NCBI GenBank assembly: GCA_900322175.1
Contig: ONYZ01000002.1
Location: 1-64,000 of the forward strand
Direction: 5' to 3'
Origin: an uncultured Prevotella sp.
GTDB taxonomy: Bacteria > Bacteroidota > Bacteroidia > Bacteroidales > Bacteroidaceae
DNA length: 64,000 nt
The position numbers were made by a program, and so were the translations under genes. The notes beneath the pieces were generated by a model. The model did no database searches and was not told where the DNA came from. It was given only the letters and a program-made list of their open reading frames with translations. This document shows, in pieces, positions 54,301 through 63,621 of this stretch. Position 1 is the stretch's first letter, and every line of letters starts with the position of its first letter.

Positions 54301-54642
54301 CTTCAGTACCATCTCGACAACACATGGACAACAGATAATCCAAATCCAAATGCAGAGTATCCACGTGCGACATGGACAAACGCACTCCAAAACTACGCAT
54401 CTTCAACTCTTTGGGAGAAGGACTCTAAATACTTGCGTTTGAAGACTCTACAGGTGGCATACGATTTCCACTTCCCATTCATGAAGGCACTTGGTCTTAC
54501 TCAACTCCAGTTGGCTTTAAGTGGTTACAACCTGTTCACTATCACTCCATACAAGTTTGGTGACCCTGAGGCTCGTGCTAGTTCTACACCTTCTTACCCA
54601 CTGCAGCGTACATATACTGCAAGTTTGAAGATAGGATTCTAA
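51382..54642 (+). CDS. SusC-family TonB-dependent transporter 1
   Basis: 1086 residues. After a long signal peptide (about 1-35), a carboxypeptidase-regulatory-like domain runs about 43-120 (IKGTVVDQSGEAVIGASVLV, GTVTDFDGNFVLKVKSGTQL). The plug follows at about 125-240 (VEVVAYGVQKKVTVTGAISS, LIQVDGVEREMWDIDPNEIE, ANGVILITTKRG), and then the 22-strand barrel ending SLKIGF. It imports oligosaccharides, probably pectic, across the outer membrane using TonB energy and works with the SusD partner that starts 22 bp downstream. The length is normal for SusC. Confidence 0.95.
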   Translation: MTKLKLIKGKALPIAALMSAMMFAPSTGMLSVHAAVQNVQQQETIKGTVVDQSGEAVIGASVLVVGAQTTTGTVTDFDGNFVLKVKSGTQLKISFVGYKDKLVKATNGMKVTLEEESTMLQGVEVVAYGVQKKVTVTGAISSVKSEDLTRTPVSSVNNVLAGQLSGVTTVQTSGEPGSDAASIFVRGKATFGNASVSPLIQVDGVEREMWDIDPNEIESITVLKDASATAVFGVRGANGVILITTKRGSEGKAHISASTSFSALMPTKMVEMASSYDYAMFHNMMHANDGTAPEFSQTVIDMFKNGTDPIRFPSMNWSDYIMKDVTLQQQHNVNISGGNKTVKYFISAGMFTQDGIFKEFDRPYKFGYGYERFNYRSNLDIDVTKTTRLSFNISGKVDTSNKPHSGQSSDQLVKEVYWATPFSSPGFVDGKYVVNSNSTSDNYTTIEGDNTPIAVLPFIGGTPMAYCMNQPGAYHYNNNKLQMDLVLDQKLDFITKGLSLKLKGSYNSSYATAKEIRNDASTYTAVFHRGAYENGSPYEEILYRKAGDDTTPTYNNYQNGKSRNWYAEGSLNYSRSFGAHTISALALYNQSKEYYISGDYSDIPRTYVGLVGRITYDWNNRYMAEFNFGYNGSENFAPGKRFGSFPAGSIGWVTSDEPFFKPLKKVISFLKLRASWGLVGNDKIGGKRFMFMSDPYNVNQTALWERAQYSSASDSGVAYAYLFGVENRTPTKGAYESSKNNPDVTWEKAFKQDYGFDMNFFDDRLRTTFDYYKEHRTNILAIDNRIPTFIGFTPPYANFGVVDSHGWEVSINWQDKIGKDFRYSVKLNLSHNFNEIVEDRQAPQENDYMYTAGHRIGSHLQYKFWKLYYEGAEADYQQEFGQPFPQQLVSNLKPGDCVFVDLDGNGIIDPNDQSRDYGYTDDPQYIAGLNLAAYYKNFSVSAQFTAAWDVSRVLGDVFMRPFHNRNTENNGGLLQYHLDNTWTTDNPNPNAEYPRATWTNALQNYASSTLWEKDSKYLRLKTLQVAYDFHFPFMKALGLTQLQLALSGYNLFTITPYKFGDPEARASSTPSYPLQRTYTASLKIGF

Positions 54643-54664
54643 TATAATAATAAGGTATAATAAT

Positions 54665-56743
54665 ATGAAATTACAACATATAATCGTAAAAGGAGTTGTG
54701 ACGCTAGCCTTTGGCGGAATGGTGTTCACGGCTTGTACCGATGACGTAAAATTCGGCAGTTCTTTCATTGAGAAAGCACCGGGCGGTACAGTGACACTCG
54801 ACACGGTATTCAATAGTGCCGAGTATACCAAACAGTTCCTCGTAGGTCTCTATGTACAGCAATATTATGGGCTTCCATTTAAGAACTCAACGGCTTCGCC
54901 TTGGAGTCAGAGTTACTGGAACTCAAAACTTGATGCACTGACAGACTGCTACCATCAGCATTTCAGCGGTTCGAATGCATATAACATGTATTATTCCAAC
55001 GCTCTCACATCTAATGATCGTGCTATCATTGCATACAATGACGATAAGGTATGGGAAACCGTTCATCACTGCTGGTTGCTGATTGAGCACATTGATAATG
55101 TTCCTGGTCTTTCAGATACAGAGAAGCGCAACATGATAGCCCAAGCTAAATGTATCATGGCATCGCGCTATTTCGACCTCTACTCTGTGTATGGTGGACT
55201 GCCCATTATTGATCACACTTATACAGGTACCGAAGCAGACCTCTCTACACGTAGAGCAACAGCCGAAAACACAGCAAACTTTATAGTTAAACTGTTAGAC
55301 GAGGCAATACCTGATCTGCTTTGGGCATACAATGGAAGCACTATTGACACTGATGCTACCAACAATACAGGTAGATGGACTGCAGCAGGTGCAATGGCCT
55401 TGAAAGCCAAGACTCTACTTTTCAATGCCTCACCACTCTATAATGCCGATCAGCCCTATTATAACGGTTCTACTGAAGCAGAAAAAGATAGTATTGTATG
55501 GCACGGTGGATTTAAGCAGGAACGCTGGCAGCGTGCTTTGCAGGCTTGCCAAGATTTCTTTGCAGCGAATGCATCAAACGGTAATTGGTATGAATTGAAT
55601 AAAGCCACAGCTAAGACTTCAGACGCTTATCGTCAGGCTTACCGTATGGGCTACATCTATCAGGGTAGTCGTGAAATCATTCATTCTACACGTGTAGCAG
55701 GTGAAACCAGTAATAAGGCCTCTTACCAGTGGAACAACTTTGTTGGCCCTACCACTACAGAAACAGGCCCTGGCCCATTCCGCAATTCTTATGGTCCAAC
55801 TCAGGAATACGTAGATATGTTCTGCTGGGCTGATGGAACCCCATTTGATTGGGATGGCGACTTGGCAGCAGGTAATATCAATGGCGAAAAGGGTAAATTG
55901 TTCTTCGAATATAAAGCAGGACGTGGAGGTGCTGTGCAAAGAGTAGCCAGTCGTGATCCTCGTCTGTATGAAAATGCTATTGTAAACGGACAATCTGAAC
56001 GTCTAAACTGGACATCAGGTCTTTCAGAAGGTAATCTATATGAACTCTGGGTAGGAGGTTACCATGAGGGATACCAGGTAGCTGATGAGACAGGAAAGAT
56101 TGTAGAACAGGATACTGAGCGCTTCCCTTCTGGTTATGGCACTATCAAGTATTACTTAGGCCGTGAGTATCAGGGAAAACATACACAATGGGTTTATCTT
56201 AGCTACGATGAGATGCTACTCATGTATGCAGAATGTCTTGCACAATGTGGACAGTTGACAGAGGCTCTTAAATACGTTGACCAAGTACGTGCCCGCGTTG
56301 GTATGGGTGGTCTAAAAGCTTCAATCGCCAAATCAAAAGCAGCTGTAAAACCAAACATGGACAACAAGGAAGATGTTATCGAAGAGATTCTGCGTGAGCG
56401 TGCTTGTGAACTTGGTATGAGCAACAATCGCTATTACGACATGATTCGCTACAAGCATGGTGACTGGATTACCAAGAGACTTCATGGTCTTCTTACCTAT
56501 CGCTTGATTAAGATTGGTCAGACATGGACACATAATATCCGTCCATATATTGGCGACGACAAGAATTCTGGTCAACCAGAACCTAGTCGTTTTGAGTACA
56601 GTACATTCGAACTCCAGAACCGCTCTCGCGTTCTATGGGATTATGAGCCCAATGATTTGGAGGTCCGCAAATGGTTCCTCTTCCCGCTACCTCTTACAGA
56701 GATTAATAAGGGATATGGACTGGTTCAGAATCCAGGATGGTAA
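54665..56743 (+). CDS. SusD-family glycan-binding lipoprotein 1
   Basis: 692 residues, with a lipobox FTAC near residue 24. Helical TPR-like SusD/RagB fold: ASRYFDLYSVYGGLPIID, ALKAKTLLFNASPLYN, LLMYAECLAQCGQLTEALKY, and the C-terminal FLFPLPLTEINKGYGLVQNP with the usual NPGW end. It lids the SusC barrel and binds the glycan at the cell surface. It is longer than most SusD proteins (about 550), with extra loops at about 300-450. Confidence 0.93.
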   Translation: MKLQHIIVKGVVTLAFGGMVFTACTDDVKFGSSFIEKAPGGTVTLDTVFNSAEYTKQFLVGLYVQQYYGLPFKNSTASPWSQSYWNSKLDALTDCYHQHFSGSNAYNMYYSNALTSNDRAIIAYNDDKVWETVHHCWLLIEHIDNVPGLSDTEKRNMIAQAKCIMASRYFDLYSVYGGLPIIDHTYTGTEADLSTRRATAENTANFIVKLLDEAIPDLLWAYNGSTIDTDATNNTGRWTAAGAMALKAKTLLFNASPLYNADQPYYNGSTEAEKDSIVWHGGFKQERWQRALQACQDFFAANASNGNWYELNKATAKTSDAYRQAYRMGYIYQGSREIIHSTRVAGETSNKASYQWNNFVGPTTTETGPGPFRNSYGPTQEYVDMFCWADGTPFDWDGDLAAGNINGEKGKLFFEYKAGRGGAVQRVASRDPRLYENAIVNGQSERLNWTSGLSEGNLYELWVGGYHEGYQVADETGKIVEQDTERFPSGYGTIKYYLGREYQGKHTQWVYLSYDEMLLMYAECLAQCGQLTEALKYVDQVRARVGMGGLKASIAKSKAAVKPNMDNKEDVIEEILRERACELGMSNNRYYDMIRYKHGDWITKRLHGLLTYRLIKIGQTWTHNIRPYIGDDKNSGQPEPSRFEYSTFELQNRSRVLWDYEPNDLEVRKWFLFPLPLTEINKGYGLVQNPGW

Positions 56744-56778
56744 ATTCTTAAATGGAATATAAATATTAAGAATTAATT

Positions 56779-59619
56779 ATGAAAGTTATGAAGAAAAAAA
56801 ATATAATCGTGCTAACCCTGCTTGCAGGCATCAACCTGCCAGCAGCAGCACAGAAAGACAGCACGGGCATCAGCTTTGTTGATCAAACTATTGAAGTAGG
56901 TGCCAATAAGGATTTCACCCGTGCTCAATCCACTGCCGCAGTCTCTGTCATAACAAACAGGGATGTAAACAAACGCTCTGCAAAGAATATCGGAAATTCT
57001 ATACTTGGACAAGGTAATGGATTGGTATCACTGCAGGGTAGCGGTACTTATTTTGAACAAAACCCAACATTCTATGTACGTGGTTTGCAGAGCCTTAGCG
57101 GTAGCACACCATTGATTCTGGTTGATGGTGTTGAGCGCGACATCAGTATCGTAAGTGCTGACGAGGTTGACCACGTATCCATCTTAAAAGATGCAGCAGC
57201 TGTTGCACTCTATGGTTACAAAGGTGCTAATGGTGCTATTTTGATTACCACCAAACGTGGAGAATATAATTCTAAGAATATCCGCGTCACCTACGATCAC
57301 TTGTTTAACACCCAAGTTAATCGTCCAAAATTTGTTAATGGCGCGACATTTGCTAATGCATTAAACGAGGCCATGGCAAATGAAGGAGCAGCCCCACGTT
57401 ACACTGCTGAGGAGTTGGCAGCTTTCCAGAGCGGCCAGTACCCTTATCAATATCCTAATGTAAACTGGGTTGACGAGACTTTCCGCAAAAATGGTGCAAC
57501 AAATAAACTTGGAGTAGAATTTAGCGGCGGTGGCGAGCGATTCCGTTATTACACTACCCTTAACCTTCTCTCAGACAAAGGTTTTATAAAGAACTACGCT
57601 GAAAACGAAGGTTATAGCACCCAAGATAAGTATGTACGAGGTAATCTTCGCACAAACCTGGATATTGACCTCACCCCAACAACAATGTTAAAGGTTAACA
57701 TGCTTGGAATATTGAGTGAGATGTCGCGTCCTGGCTCACAGGCCGATCTTTGGGACATGGTTTACAGCCTACCTTCGTCAGCATACCCTGTAAAGAATGA
57801 AAATCGTGAATGGGGAGGTTCGTCTACTTATTCTGGTGAGCTCAACCCTGTTGCTCAGTCTACAGGTGCAGCATATTACAAGATTCACGAACGTGCCTTG
57901 TATGCAGACATGACACTGAACCAAGATTTGAAATATTGGTTAGAAGGTTTGAGCATGACGCTGCGTTTGGGTTATGACACTTACTCTACTTTGTACGAGG
58001 ATCATAGCATGACCTATGTTTATGGAAATTATCCTGTTACAGGTTGGCAGGGAGGTGCTCCTGTGAAAGGCGATTACTGGACATCTGGAACACCAGGAAC
58101 AATGGGTAAAGGTGCTTCTACAGATCAGTGGGCACGCCGCCTTGTATTCTCTGCAGGTCTTAACTTCGACCGTACATTCAACGAAAAGCATTATATCTAT
58201 AGCCAGTTGAAGTGGGACTATGAGTACCAGAACGCAACAGGTTCAACTGGATATACCGTCTATCGCCAAAATGCCTCATTCTTAGGACATTACGGCTATG
58301 ACAATCGCTATATCGGAGAATTAGCTCTTGTATATTCAGGATCTAACCGTCTGGCTCCTGGAACTAAATGGAACCTTTCGCCAACAGTTTCAGCCGCTTG
58401 GCTAATTTCTAACGAGAGTATCTTGAAAAACAATCCAACTGTAAACTTCCTGAAACTTCGTGCCAGCTTTGGTATTATCAATGCCGATTATCTGCCAGGT
58501 GACAATGTGTGGGATTATTATGTACAGTCATACGGAGCCTATGCTTCATATAACTATCCATTCGGTAGTGGCTACGAAGCAAATAGTGGTAACGCATTTG
58601 GAGCAATGACACGCGGCAGAATAGCAGCAGAGAATCCTAGTCATGAGAAGGCATATAAGTACAATATTGGTATCGATGCAACCTTGTTTGGAGGCTTGAA
58701 CGTTGAACTTGATGCATATATGCAGCAGCGCAAGGATATCTGGGTATCTGGTGCAGGTGCTTATTCGTCACTCATTGGTTTCGAAGCTCCCTATACCAAT
58801 GCTGGTAAGGTAAATAGCAAAGGCTTTGAGATTTCGCTTGATTATACTAAGACAATTGGCGATCTGACCTTTAACCTTGGCGGTAGTTTCAACTTCAACA
58901 AGAATGAGATTAAGGATCAGGCCGAAGAACCAAAGGCATACGCCAACTTGGTTGAGACAGGCAATCCTCTGAATTCTACTTACGGACTGGTAGCCATCGG
59001 TTTGTTCAAAGATCAGGCAGATATCGATAACAGCCCAAAGCAGAACTTCTCTACCGTTTATCCTGGCGACATCAAATATAAGGATATAAATGAGGATGGT
59101 ATGATTGACGCCAACGATAAGACAAAAATTGGCTATAGTGCATACGCTCCAGAGATATTCTACAACTTCCATGCAGGTGCTGAGTACAAAGGATTTGGCT
59201 TCGACATGATGTTCCAGGGTGTAGGTCGCTATACAGCTAACCTTAGTGCAAAGGGTATGTACTGGCCACTTCTGAACAGCACATCTCTCTCGCAGCAGTA
59301 TTATGACGGACGCTGGACTAGCAGCAATCCAAATGCAGAGTACCCACGTCTGAGCACAACAAGCAATGCCAACAACTATCAGACCAGTACATTCTGGCAG
59401 CGCGACCGTTCATTCCTGAAGCTCCGCAACGTAGAGGTATTCTATAACCTACCAAAGTCCCTGCTGGAACAGACAGGTTTCGTAAAAACTGCTAAGGTAT
59501 ACGTTCGTGGCGTTGATCTACTCTGTTTCGATCATATCGACGAGGCTGATCCAGAGTCTTATGGTGTGACTGCCCCGCTCAACAAGAGCATTGTGGTAGG
59601 TGTACAGATGTCTTTCTAA
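56779..59619 (+). CDS. SusC-family TonB-dependent transporter 2, without the N-terminal regulatory-like domain
   Basis: 946 residues with a signal peptide (MKKKNIIVLTLLAGINLPAAAQ; the first ATG lies three codons earlier). Unlike the first SusC, there is no carboxypeptidase-regulatory-like domain; the mature protein goes almost straight to the plug (VSVITNRDVNKRSAKNIGNS, ILVDGVERDISIVSADEVDH, ANGAILITTKRGEYN). The barrel then ends IVVGVQMSF. The usual TonB-box region is also short. It is 35 bp after SusD 1 and 21 bp before SusD 2, so it is likely co-transcribed. Confidence 0.93.
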   Translation: MKVMKKKNIIVLTLLAGINLPAAAQKDSTGISFVDQTIEVGANKDFTRAQSTAAVSVITNRDVNKRSAKNIGNSILGQGNGLVSLQGSGTYFEQNPTFYVRGLQSLSGSTPLILVDGVERDISIVSADEVDHVSILKDAAAVALYGYKGANGAILITTKRGEYNSKNIRVTYDHLFNTQVNRPKFVNGATFANALNEAMANEGAAPRYTAEELAAFQSGQYPYQYPNVNWVDETFRKNGATNKLGVEFSGGGERFRYYTTLNLLSDKGFIKNYAENEGYSTQDKYVRGNLRTNLDIDLTPTTMLKVNMLGILSEMSRPGSQADLWDMVYSLPSSAYPVKNENREWGGSSTYSGELNPVAQSTGAAYYKIHERALYADMTLNQDLKYWLEGLSMTLRLGYDTYSTLYEDHSMTYVYGNYPVTGWQGGAPVKGDYWTSGTPGTMGKGASTDQWARRLVFSAGLNFDRTFNEKHYIYSQLKWDYEYQNATGSTGYTVYRQNASFLGHYGYDNRYIGELALVYSGSNRLAPGTKWNLSPTVSAAWLISNESILKNNPTVNFLKLRASFGIINADYLPGDNVWDYYVQSYGAYASYNYPFGSGYEANSGNAFGAMTRGRIAAENPSHEKAYKYNIGIDATLFGGLNVELDAYMQQRKDIWVSGAGAYSSLIGFEAPYTNAGKVNSKGFEISLDYTKTIGDLTFNLGGSFNFNKNEIKDQAEEPKAYANLVETGNPLNSTYGLVAIGLFKDQADIDNSPKQNFSTVYPGDIKYKDINEDGMIDANDKTKIGYSAYAPEIFYNFHAGAEYKGFGFDMMFQGVGRYTANLSAKGMYWPLLNSTSLSQQYYDGRWTSSNPNAEYPRLSTTSNANNYQTSTFWQRDRSFLKLRNVEVFYNLPKSLLEQTGFVKTAKVYVRGVDLLCFDHIDEADPESYGVTAPLNKSIVVGVQMSF

Positions 59620-59640
59620 CCCTAATAAAGATTGAAGATT

Positions 59641-61284
59641 ATGAAATTAAAATATTGTTTCTTAACTGCGATTACCGCCTGCATCCTTACTTCTTGTAGT
59701 GAACAGATGGACTATAAGGAGTTCAAGTATGACGATGCAGAGTATATGAAGGTAAAATTTGAGCGTGCAGGTGGATTCATCACCACCATATACAGTAAAC
59801 TCGATTATGACTTTGGCAATAACTATAGTGGTGCCATGCTTAGTTCAGCAACAGACGAATCCGTTTACTCACAATCAGGCAATGCCATTGAGAGTTTCTA
59901 CAACGGAGCATGGAGCCCAGCAAATGCAAATGGCTCACTTTGGAAGACTTGCTATGAGGGTATTAGCTACGCAAACATGTTCTTAGATGAGTTTAATGGT
60001 TTAACATTCGATGACTACAAGCTCGACATCAATTATCGAGAGGAGATGCACCAGTATAACAATTTCCAATACGAAGCTCGTTTCCTGCGTGCTTACTTCT
60101 ATTTCCTTCTAGTTCGCCAGTATGGTGGTGTACCATTGAAGACAACAGACATGCCTGCTCAAGAAGCCAATAACCTACCCCGCGCAACGGCTGACGAAAT
60201 CTTCAAGTTCATTGATGACGAGTGCGTAGCCATTAAGGATACAATCATCAAGGACTATGCCAACCTGGACAAAATGGCTCTGAGCATCACAGAGACTGGA
60301 CGTGCCAACAACCTGGCAGTTCTTGCTCTTCGTGCCCGTGCTGCACTCTATCATGCAAGTCCATTGTTCAATCCAAACAATGACCAGAGTCTCTGGAAGG
60401 CTGCTGCACAAGCAAACCTAGAACTGATTAACGCCTGCAAGTCTCGTCAGTTCACCCTTTCATCTGACTATGCTGGACTGTTCCAAGGCCAAACAAACTG
60501 GAAAGATGCCAAAGCCCTCAAGGAGATTATCTTCGCACGCCGTGTACTAAGCGCATCCAACTCTTTTGAGAAGTACAACTTCCCTGTAGGTATGTCAGGT
60601 GCTGGTGCAGGAGGTCAGGGAGGCAACTGCCCCACACAGAATCTGGTTGAGGCATACGAGGATGGCGATATCCGCCTTGCAGCTACAGTTGCTAAGAACG
60701 GAGACTCATGGCCAAATGCAAACACACAGCCGCTAGAGACTTTCATTGGTGGTGTAAATGGTCTACCTAGTGTAAATGCCACACCAACTGGCTATTATTT
60801 AAAGAAGTATGTTGATGGAACAACTCAGATAGCAGGAAATGGTGAGAATTCATTCTATCATGTTTGGGTAACATTCCGCTTGGCAGAGTTCTATTTGAAC
60901 TATGCAGAATGTTTACTTAACCTGAATGACAAGTCAGGCTTCACAATGACTGCTGCGCAAGCTATCAATACAGTAAGAAAGCGTGCTGGACTAGCCGATC
61001 TTACCGATGCAGAAGCAACATTAGATGCATGTAAGAAAGAACGTTTCGTCGAACTTGCATTCGAAGGTCACCGTTTCTTTGATGTTCGCCGCTGGAAAGA
61101 TGGTGAAAAGTATTTCAAGACCATTTATGGTTTAGAGATTACAAAATCTGGTGATGACTTTTCTAGCAACAAGAAGGTAGTACAGAACCGTCAGTGGGAT
61201 GAGTCAAAGATGAATCTTTTCCCAATTCCACAAAGCGAGATTCTAAAGGCAGGAAACTTGGAGCAGAACCCTGGATGGAAATAA
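59641..61284 (+). CDS. SusD-family glycan-binding lipoprotein 2
   Basis: 547 residues from ATG 59641; a TTG three codons earlier is less likely. Lipobox ILTSC, Cys near residue 19. SusD landmarks: YEARFLRAYFYFLLVRQYGG, NLAVLALRARAALYHASPLF, FRLAEFYLNYAECLLNLND, ERFVELAFEGHRFFDVRRWK and the end FPIPQSEILKAGNLEQNPGW. Standard length. It is the last gene of the susCD cluster, followed by a strong hairpin. Confidence 0.95.
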   Translation: MKLKYCFLTAITACILTSCSEQMDYKEFKYDDAEYMKVKFERAGGFITTIYSKLDYDFGNNYSGAMLSSATDESVYSQSGNAIESFYNGAWSPANANGSLWKTCYEGISYANMFLDEFNGLTFDDYKLDINYREEMHQYNNFQYEARFLRAYFYFLLVRQYGGVPLKTTDMPAQEANNLPRATADEIFKFIDDECVAIKDTIIKDYANLDKMALSITETGRANNLAVLALRARAALYHASPLFNPNNDQSLWKAAAQANLELINACKSRQFTLSSDYAGLFQGQTNWKDAKALKEIIFARRVLSASNSFEKYNFPVGMSGAGAGGQGGNCPTQNLVEAYEDGDIRLAATVAKNGDSWPNANTQPLETFIGGVNGLPSVNATPTGYYLKKYVDGTTQIAGNGENSFYHVWVTFRLAEFYLNYAECLLNLNDKSGFTMTAAQAINTVRKRAGLADLTDAEATLDACKKERFVELAFEGHRFFDVRRWKDGEKYFKTIYGLEITKSGDDFSSNKKVVQNRQWDESKMNLFPIPQSEILKAGNLEQNPGWK

Positions 61285-61291
61285 TTAAAGT

Positions 61292-61320
61292 GCTGTAGGA
61301 CGCGAAAAACGTCCTACAGC
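61292..61320 (+). terminator. Perfect 11-bp hairpin terminator after susD 2
   Basis: gctgtaggacg (61292-61302) pairs perfectly with cgtcctacagc (61310-61320) around a cgaaaaa loop. It closes the susCD operon. Confidence 0.75.
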
Positions 61321-61375
61321 GTACAAAAAATGTTATAATTGTACAATATTATATATATCATACAAATAGTTTTTG

Positions 61376-61383
61376 TACCTTTG
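61376..61383 (+). promoter_or_regulatory. -7 box TACCTTTG for the last secreted protein
   Basis: TACCTTTG lies 56 bp before the ATG at 61440, after the terminator of the susCD cluster. A -33 TTTG is not evident at the usual spacing. Confidence 0.55.
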
Positions 61384-61439
61384 CAACAGAAATAAAACTA
61401 TTATAATAACCTATTTATTAATTAACTAATTATTTATTT

Positions 61440-63512
61440 ATGAAGAAATTTTATCTCACTTTGGTAGCGTTGTTCGCCTATACAATGGTGGCAACAGCTG
61501 GTGTAAGAAACCTGTACAAGCAGGATTTTGAGTTGGCTCTGACTCCAGCAGAGGCAGGGTGGATTTCGCCAAGCAGAGCAGACGGTATGTTTATCGCCGG
61601 CGACCAGTTTGGAAAGTATTTCTACTTTATTCATGCTGGTGGTGGTGAGCGCAATGCCTACACACTTTGGGGTACCGACCTCTATGAGGAAGCAACTAAG
61701 TACACTCTGAAGTTTGATTATTGCCCAAAGAAGGCTCCTGACACCAACCTCGCCAACGAAATCGTAGTTATGTCAGACTCAACCTTCTCTACTAACCGTT
61801 GGGCCAACCAGAACTATCGCAGACCTGCAGGTGAAATCAAAGCTGGCGCAACAGAGCCCGATCGTTGGTGGCTGTTCGACCTGACTGAGCTTACCGATGA
61901 GGCTAAGGAAGGAACAAATTATGCAGTTAATGGCGATTCTACCAATATCGTGATTCTTCCTTTTGGTGGTTTCTATACCATTACTCTGAATGTTGACGTT
62001 AATGCCCGCATTGTAGAATGGGCTGTTGATGATGAGTTTGGAACTCCAATTGGCAGCGGCACATACAATGTTCCTGAATTTGTTGAGAACATGCGTGCCA
62101 CAGGTATCAACCTGCTCGCTGGTAAGGTTGGATCAGAGCATATCATCGATAATGTACTTGTTCAGGTACAGACAGCCGAGGCTTATGCTAACGCTCCAAC
62201 AGTAGCCTTGACAGGTGTGAATGGCACAGCCCGTACATATGCAGTTTCTTATGAGGCTAGTAACAATGAGATTGTACACGTTACATTCAATGGCGAAGAG
62301 CTGACTCCAGATGAGGAACTCGCCGGCATGAACAAATATAATCTGACAACATCAGGTAAACTGGTTGCTTGGACTGAGTCAGAAGGTGCAATCTCTGAGA
62401 AAGTAGAGGTTGATGTTGTAGCTGAGATGATTCCTCTGCCAGCAGTTGCTGCTGATATTATTGCTGTTACCGCAGGTTATGGTAAGACCTATAAGATGAA
62501 CGTTAGCAATAGTGAGGTTCCAACACAGCCTGCCCTGTTCTTCAACTACAAGTACACTCCTGCAGCAGGTGCTGTTATTGAGAAAGAGAACTGCCAGAAT
62601 GGTGAGGAATTAACTGTAACAGAAAAGGGTACTCTCGAAATCACAACTCACGATGGTGGTCTGAATGCATTCGAATCTACAACTATTAAGTATGATAACA
62701 ACGTAGAGTATGCCGTGAAGGATGATATCGACTTCCAGCACATGACAGAGGATGCCTTGAAGGAGAAAGGCTTTGAGGAGATTGATGTACTTGCTTCTAC
62801 TTCTACTTCTGGAGAGACCAACTGGACAGGTCGCGCCGATGCTCTCCGCTTTAATTGGGTAAAGGGAACTGCTGTTGGTGACACTGTACAGGTTCGTCCT
62901 TATGATGTAGATCACGGTGGTATCCGTCGTTTCTTGCTTGCTCCTTCTAAGATTGATGAGACCTTTGCTCACAGCGCATTTGCTCCTGTTTACACATGGT
63001 TCGGAACTGCTGGTGATGGCTCAGACATTTCTGCAATGAAGTTTAACTATGGTATTGGTCTTATCAATACTGGTGTGAAAGGTGATGCTCAGTCGGAAAG
63101 CATTTCTGTTAATAATACCACACTGGGTGTTGATGGTCTGACAGATAACGACTTCATCATTGTTAACCGTGTTGACAACTATGGTCGTAGTAAGACTGAC
63201 GACATCTTTATTGAGGCAGCTTCTGAGGAAGAGGCTATTCAGAAGTATAACGCTCTGAACTGGGCTCCATCATCAGGTCTGTCAGTTCTCAAGGGTACAG
63301 AAACATTCCAGCTCTATCGTATTCAAGATGCTCTTGCTCGCGTACGTACATTTGTTGCTAAGACTTCAACAGGTATCGTAGAGCTTCCTTACAACAAGGT
63401 TGTTTCTGACCACAATGCTCCTATCTTCAACCTCAATGGTGTACAGGTTAACGCCAACAGCCTGAAGAAGGGTATCTACGTTAAGCAGGGTAAGAAGTTC
63501 GTTGTTCGCTAA
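61440..63512 (+). CDS. Secreted protein of unknown function with Prevotella-type C-terminus
   Basis: 690 residues with a signal peptide (MKKFYLTLVALFAYTMVATA) and no lipobox, so it is not a lipoprotein. Beta-rich throughout; residues about 25-240 form a jelly-roll-like segment (NLYKQDFELALTPAEAGWIS, IHAGGGERNAYTLWGTDLYE). Residues about 250-430 contain repeated Ig-like strands. The C-terminal 30 residues (APIFNLNGVQVNA, then KKGIYVKQGKKFVVR) match the short 'NLNGQ...GIYI..GKK' ends that many Prevotella secreted proteins share, possibly a sorting signal. Its place after two susCD pairs suggests a surface or released glycan-binding protein. No enzyme motif was recognised. Confidence 0.7.
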   Translation: MKKFYLTLVALFAYTMVATAGVRNLYKQDFELALTPAEAGWISPSRADGMFIAGDQFGKYFYFIHAGGGERNAYTLWGTDLYEEATKYTLKFDYCPKKAPDTNLANEIVVMSDSTFSTNRWANQNYRRPAGEIKAGATEPDRWWLFDLTELTDEAKEGTNYAVNGDSTNIVILPFGGFYTITLNVDVNARIVEWAVDDEFGTPIGSGTYNVPEFVENMRATGINLLAGKVGSEHIIDNVLVQVQTAEAYANAPTVALTGVNGTARTYAVSYEASNNEIVHVTFNGEELTPDEELAGMNKYNLTTSGKLVAWTESEGAISEKVEVDVVAEMIPLPAVAADIIAVTAGYGKTYKMNVSNSEVPTQPALFFNYKYTPAAGAVIEKENCQNGEELTVTEKGTLEITTHDGGLNAFESTTIKYDNNVEYAVKDDIDFQHMTEDALKEKGFEEIDVLASTSTSGETNWTGRADALRFNWVKGTAVGDTVQVRPYDVDHGGIRRFLLAPSKIDETFAHSAFAPVYTWFGTAGDGSDISAMKFNYGIGLINTGVKGDAQSESISVNNTTLGVDGLTDNDFIIVNRVDNYGRSKTDDIFIEAASEEEAIQKYNALNWAPSSGLSVLKGTETFQLYRIQDALARVRTFVAKTSTGIVELPYNKVVSDHNAPIFNLNGVQVNANSLKKGIYVKQGKKFVVR

Positions 63513-63552
63513 TCAACACTTCTCTGAAGATTCTAATTTAGAATCGATAATC

Positions 63553-63595
63553 TCAATCCCCGCCTCCTCCATCGGAGCGCGGGGATTATCTTTTT
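63553..63595 (+). terminator. Hairpin terminator
   Basis: aatccccgc (63555-63563) pairs with gcggggatt (63579-63587), with an inner ctcc/ggag pair and a T-rich tail at 63590-63595. It ends the last gene. Confidence 0.75.
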
Positions 63596-63621
63596 CGTAT
63601 TTTTACGACTACATCGAGAAA

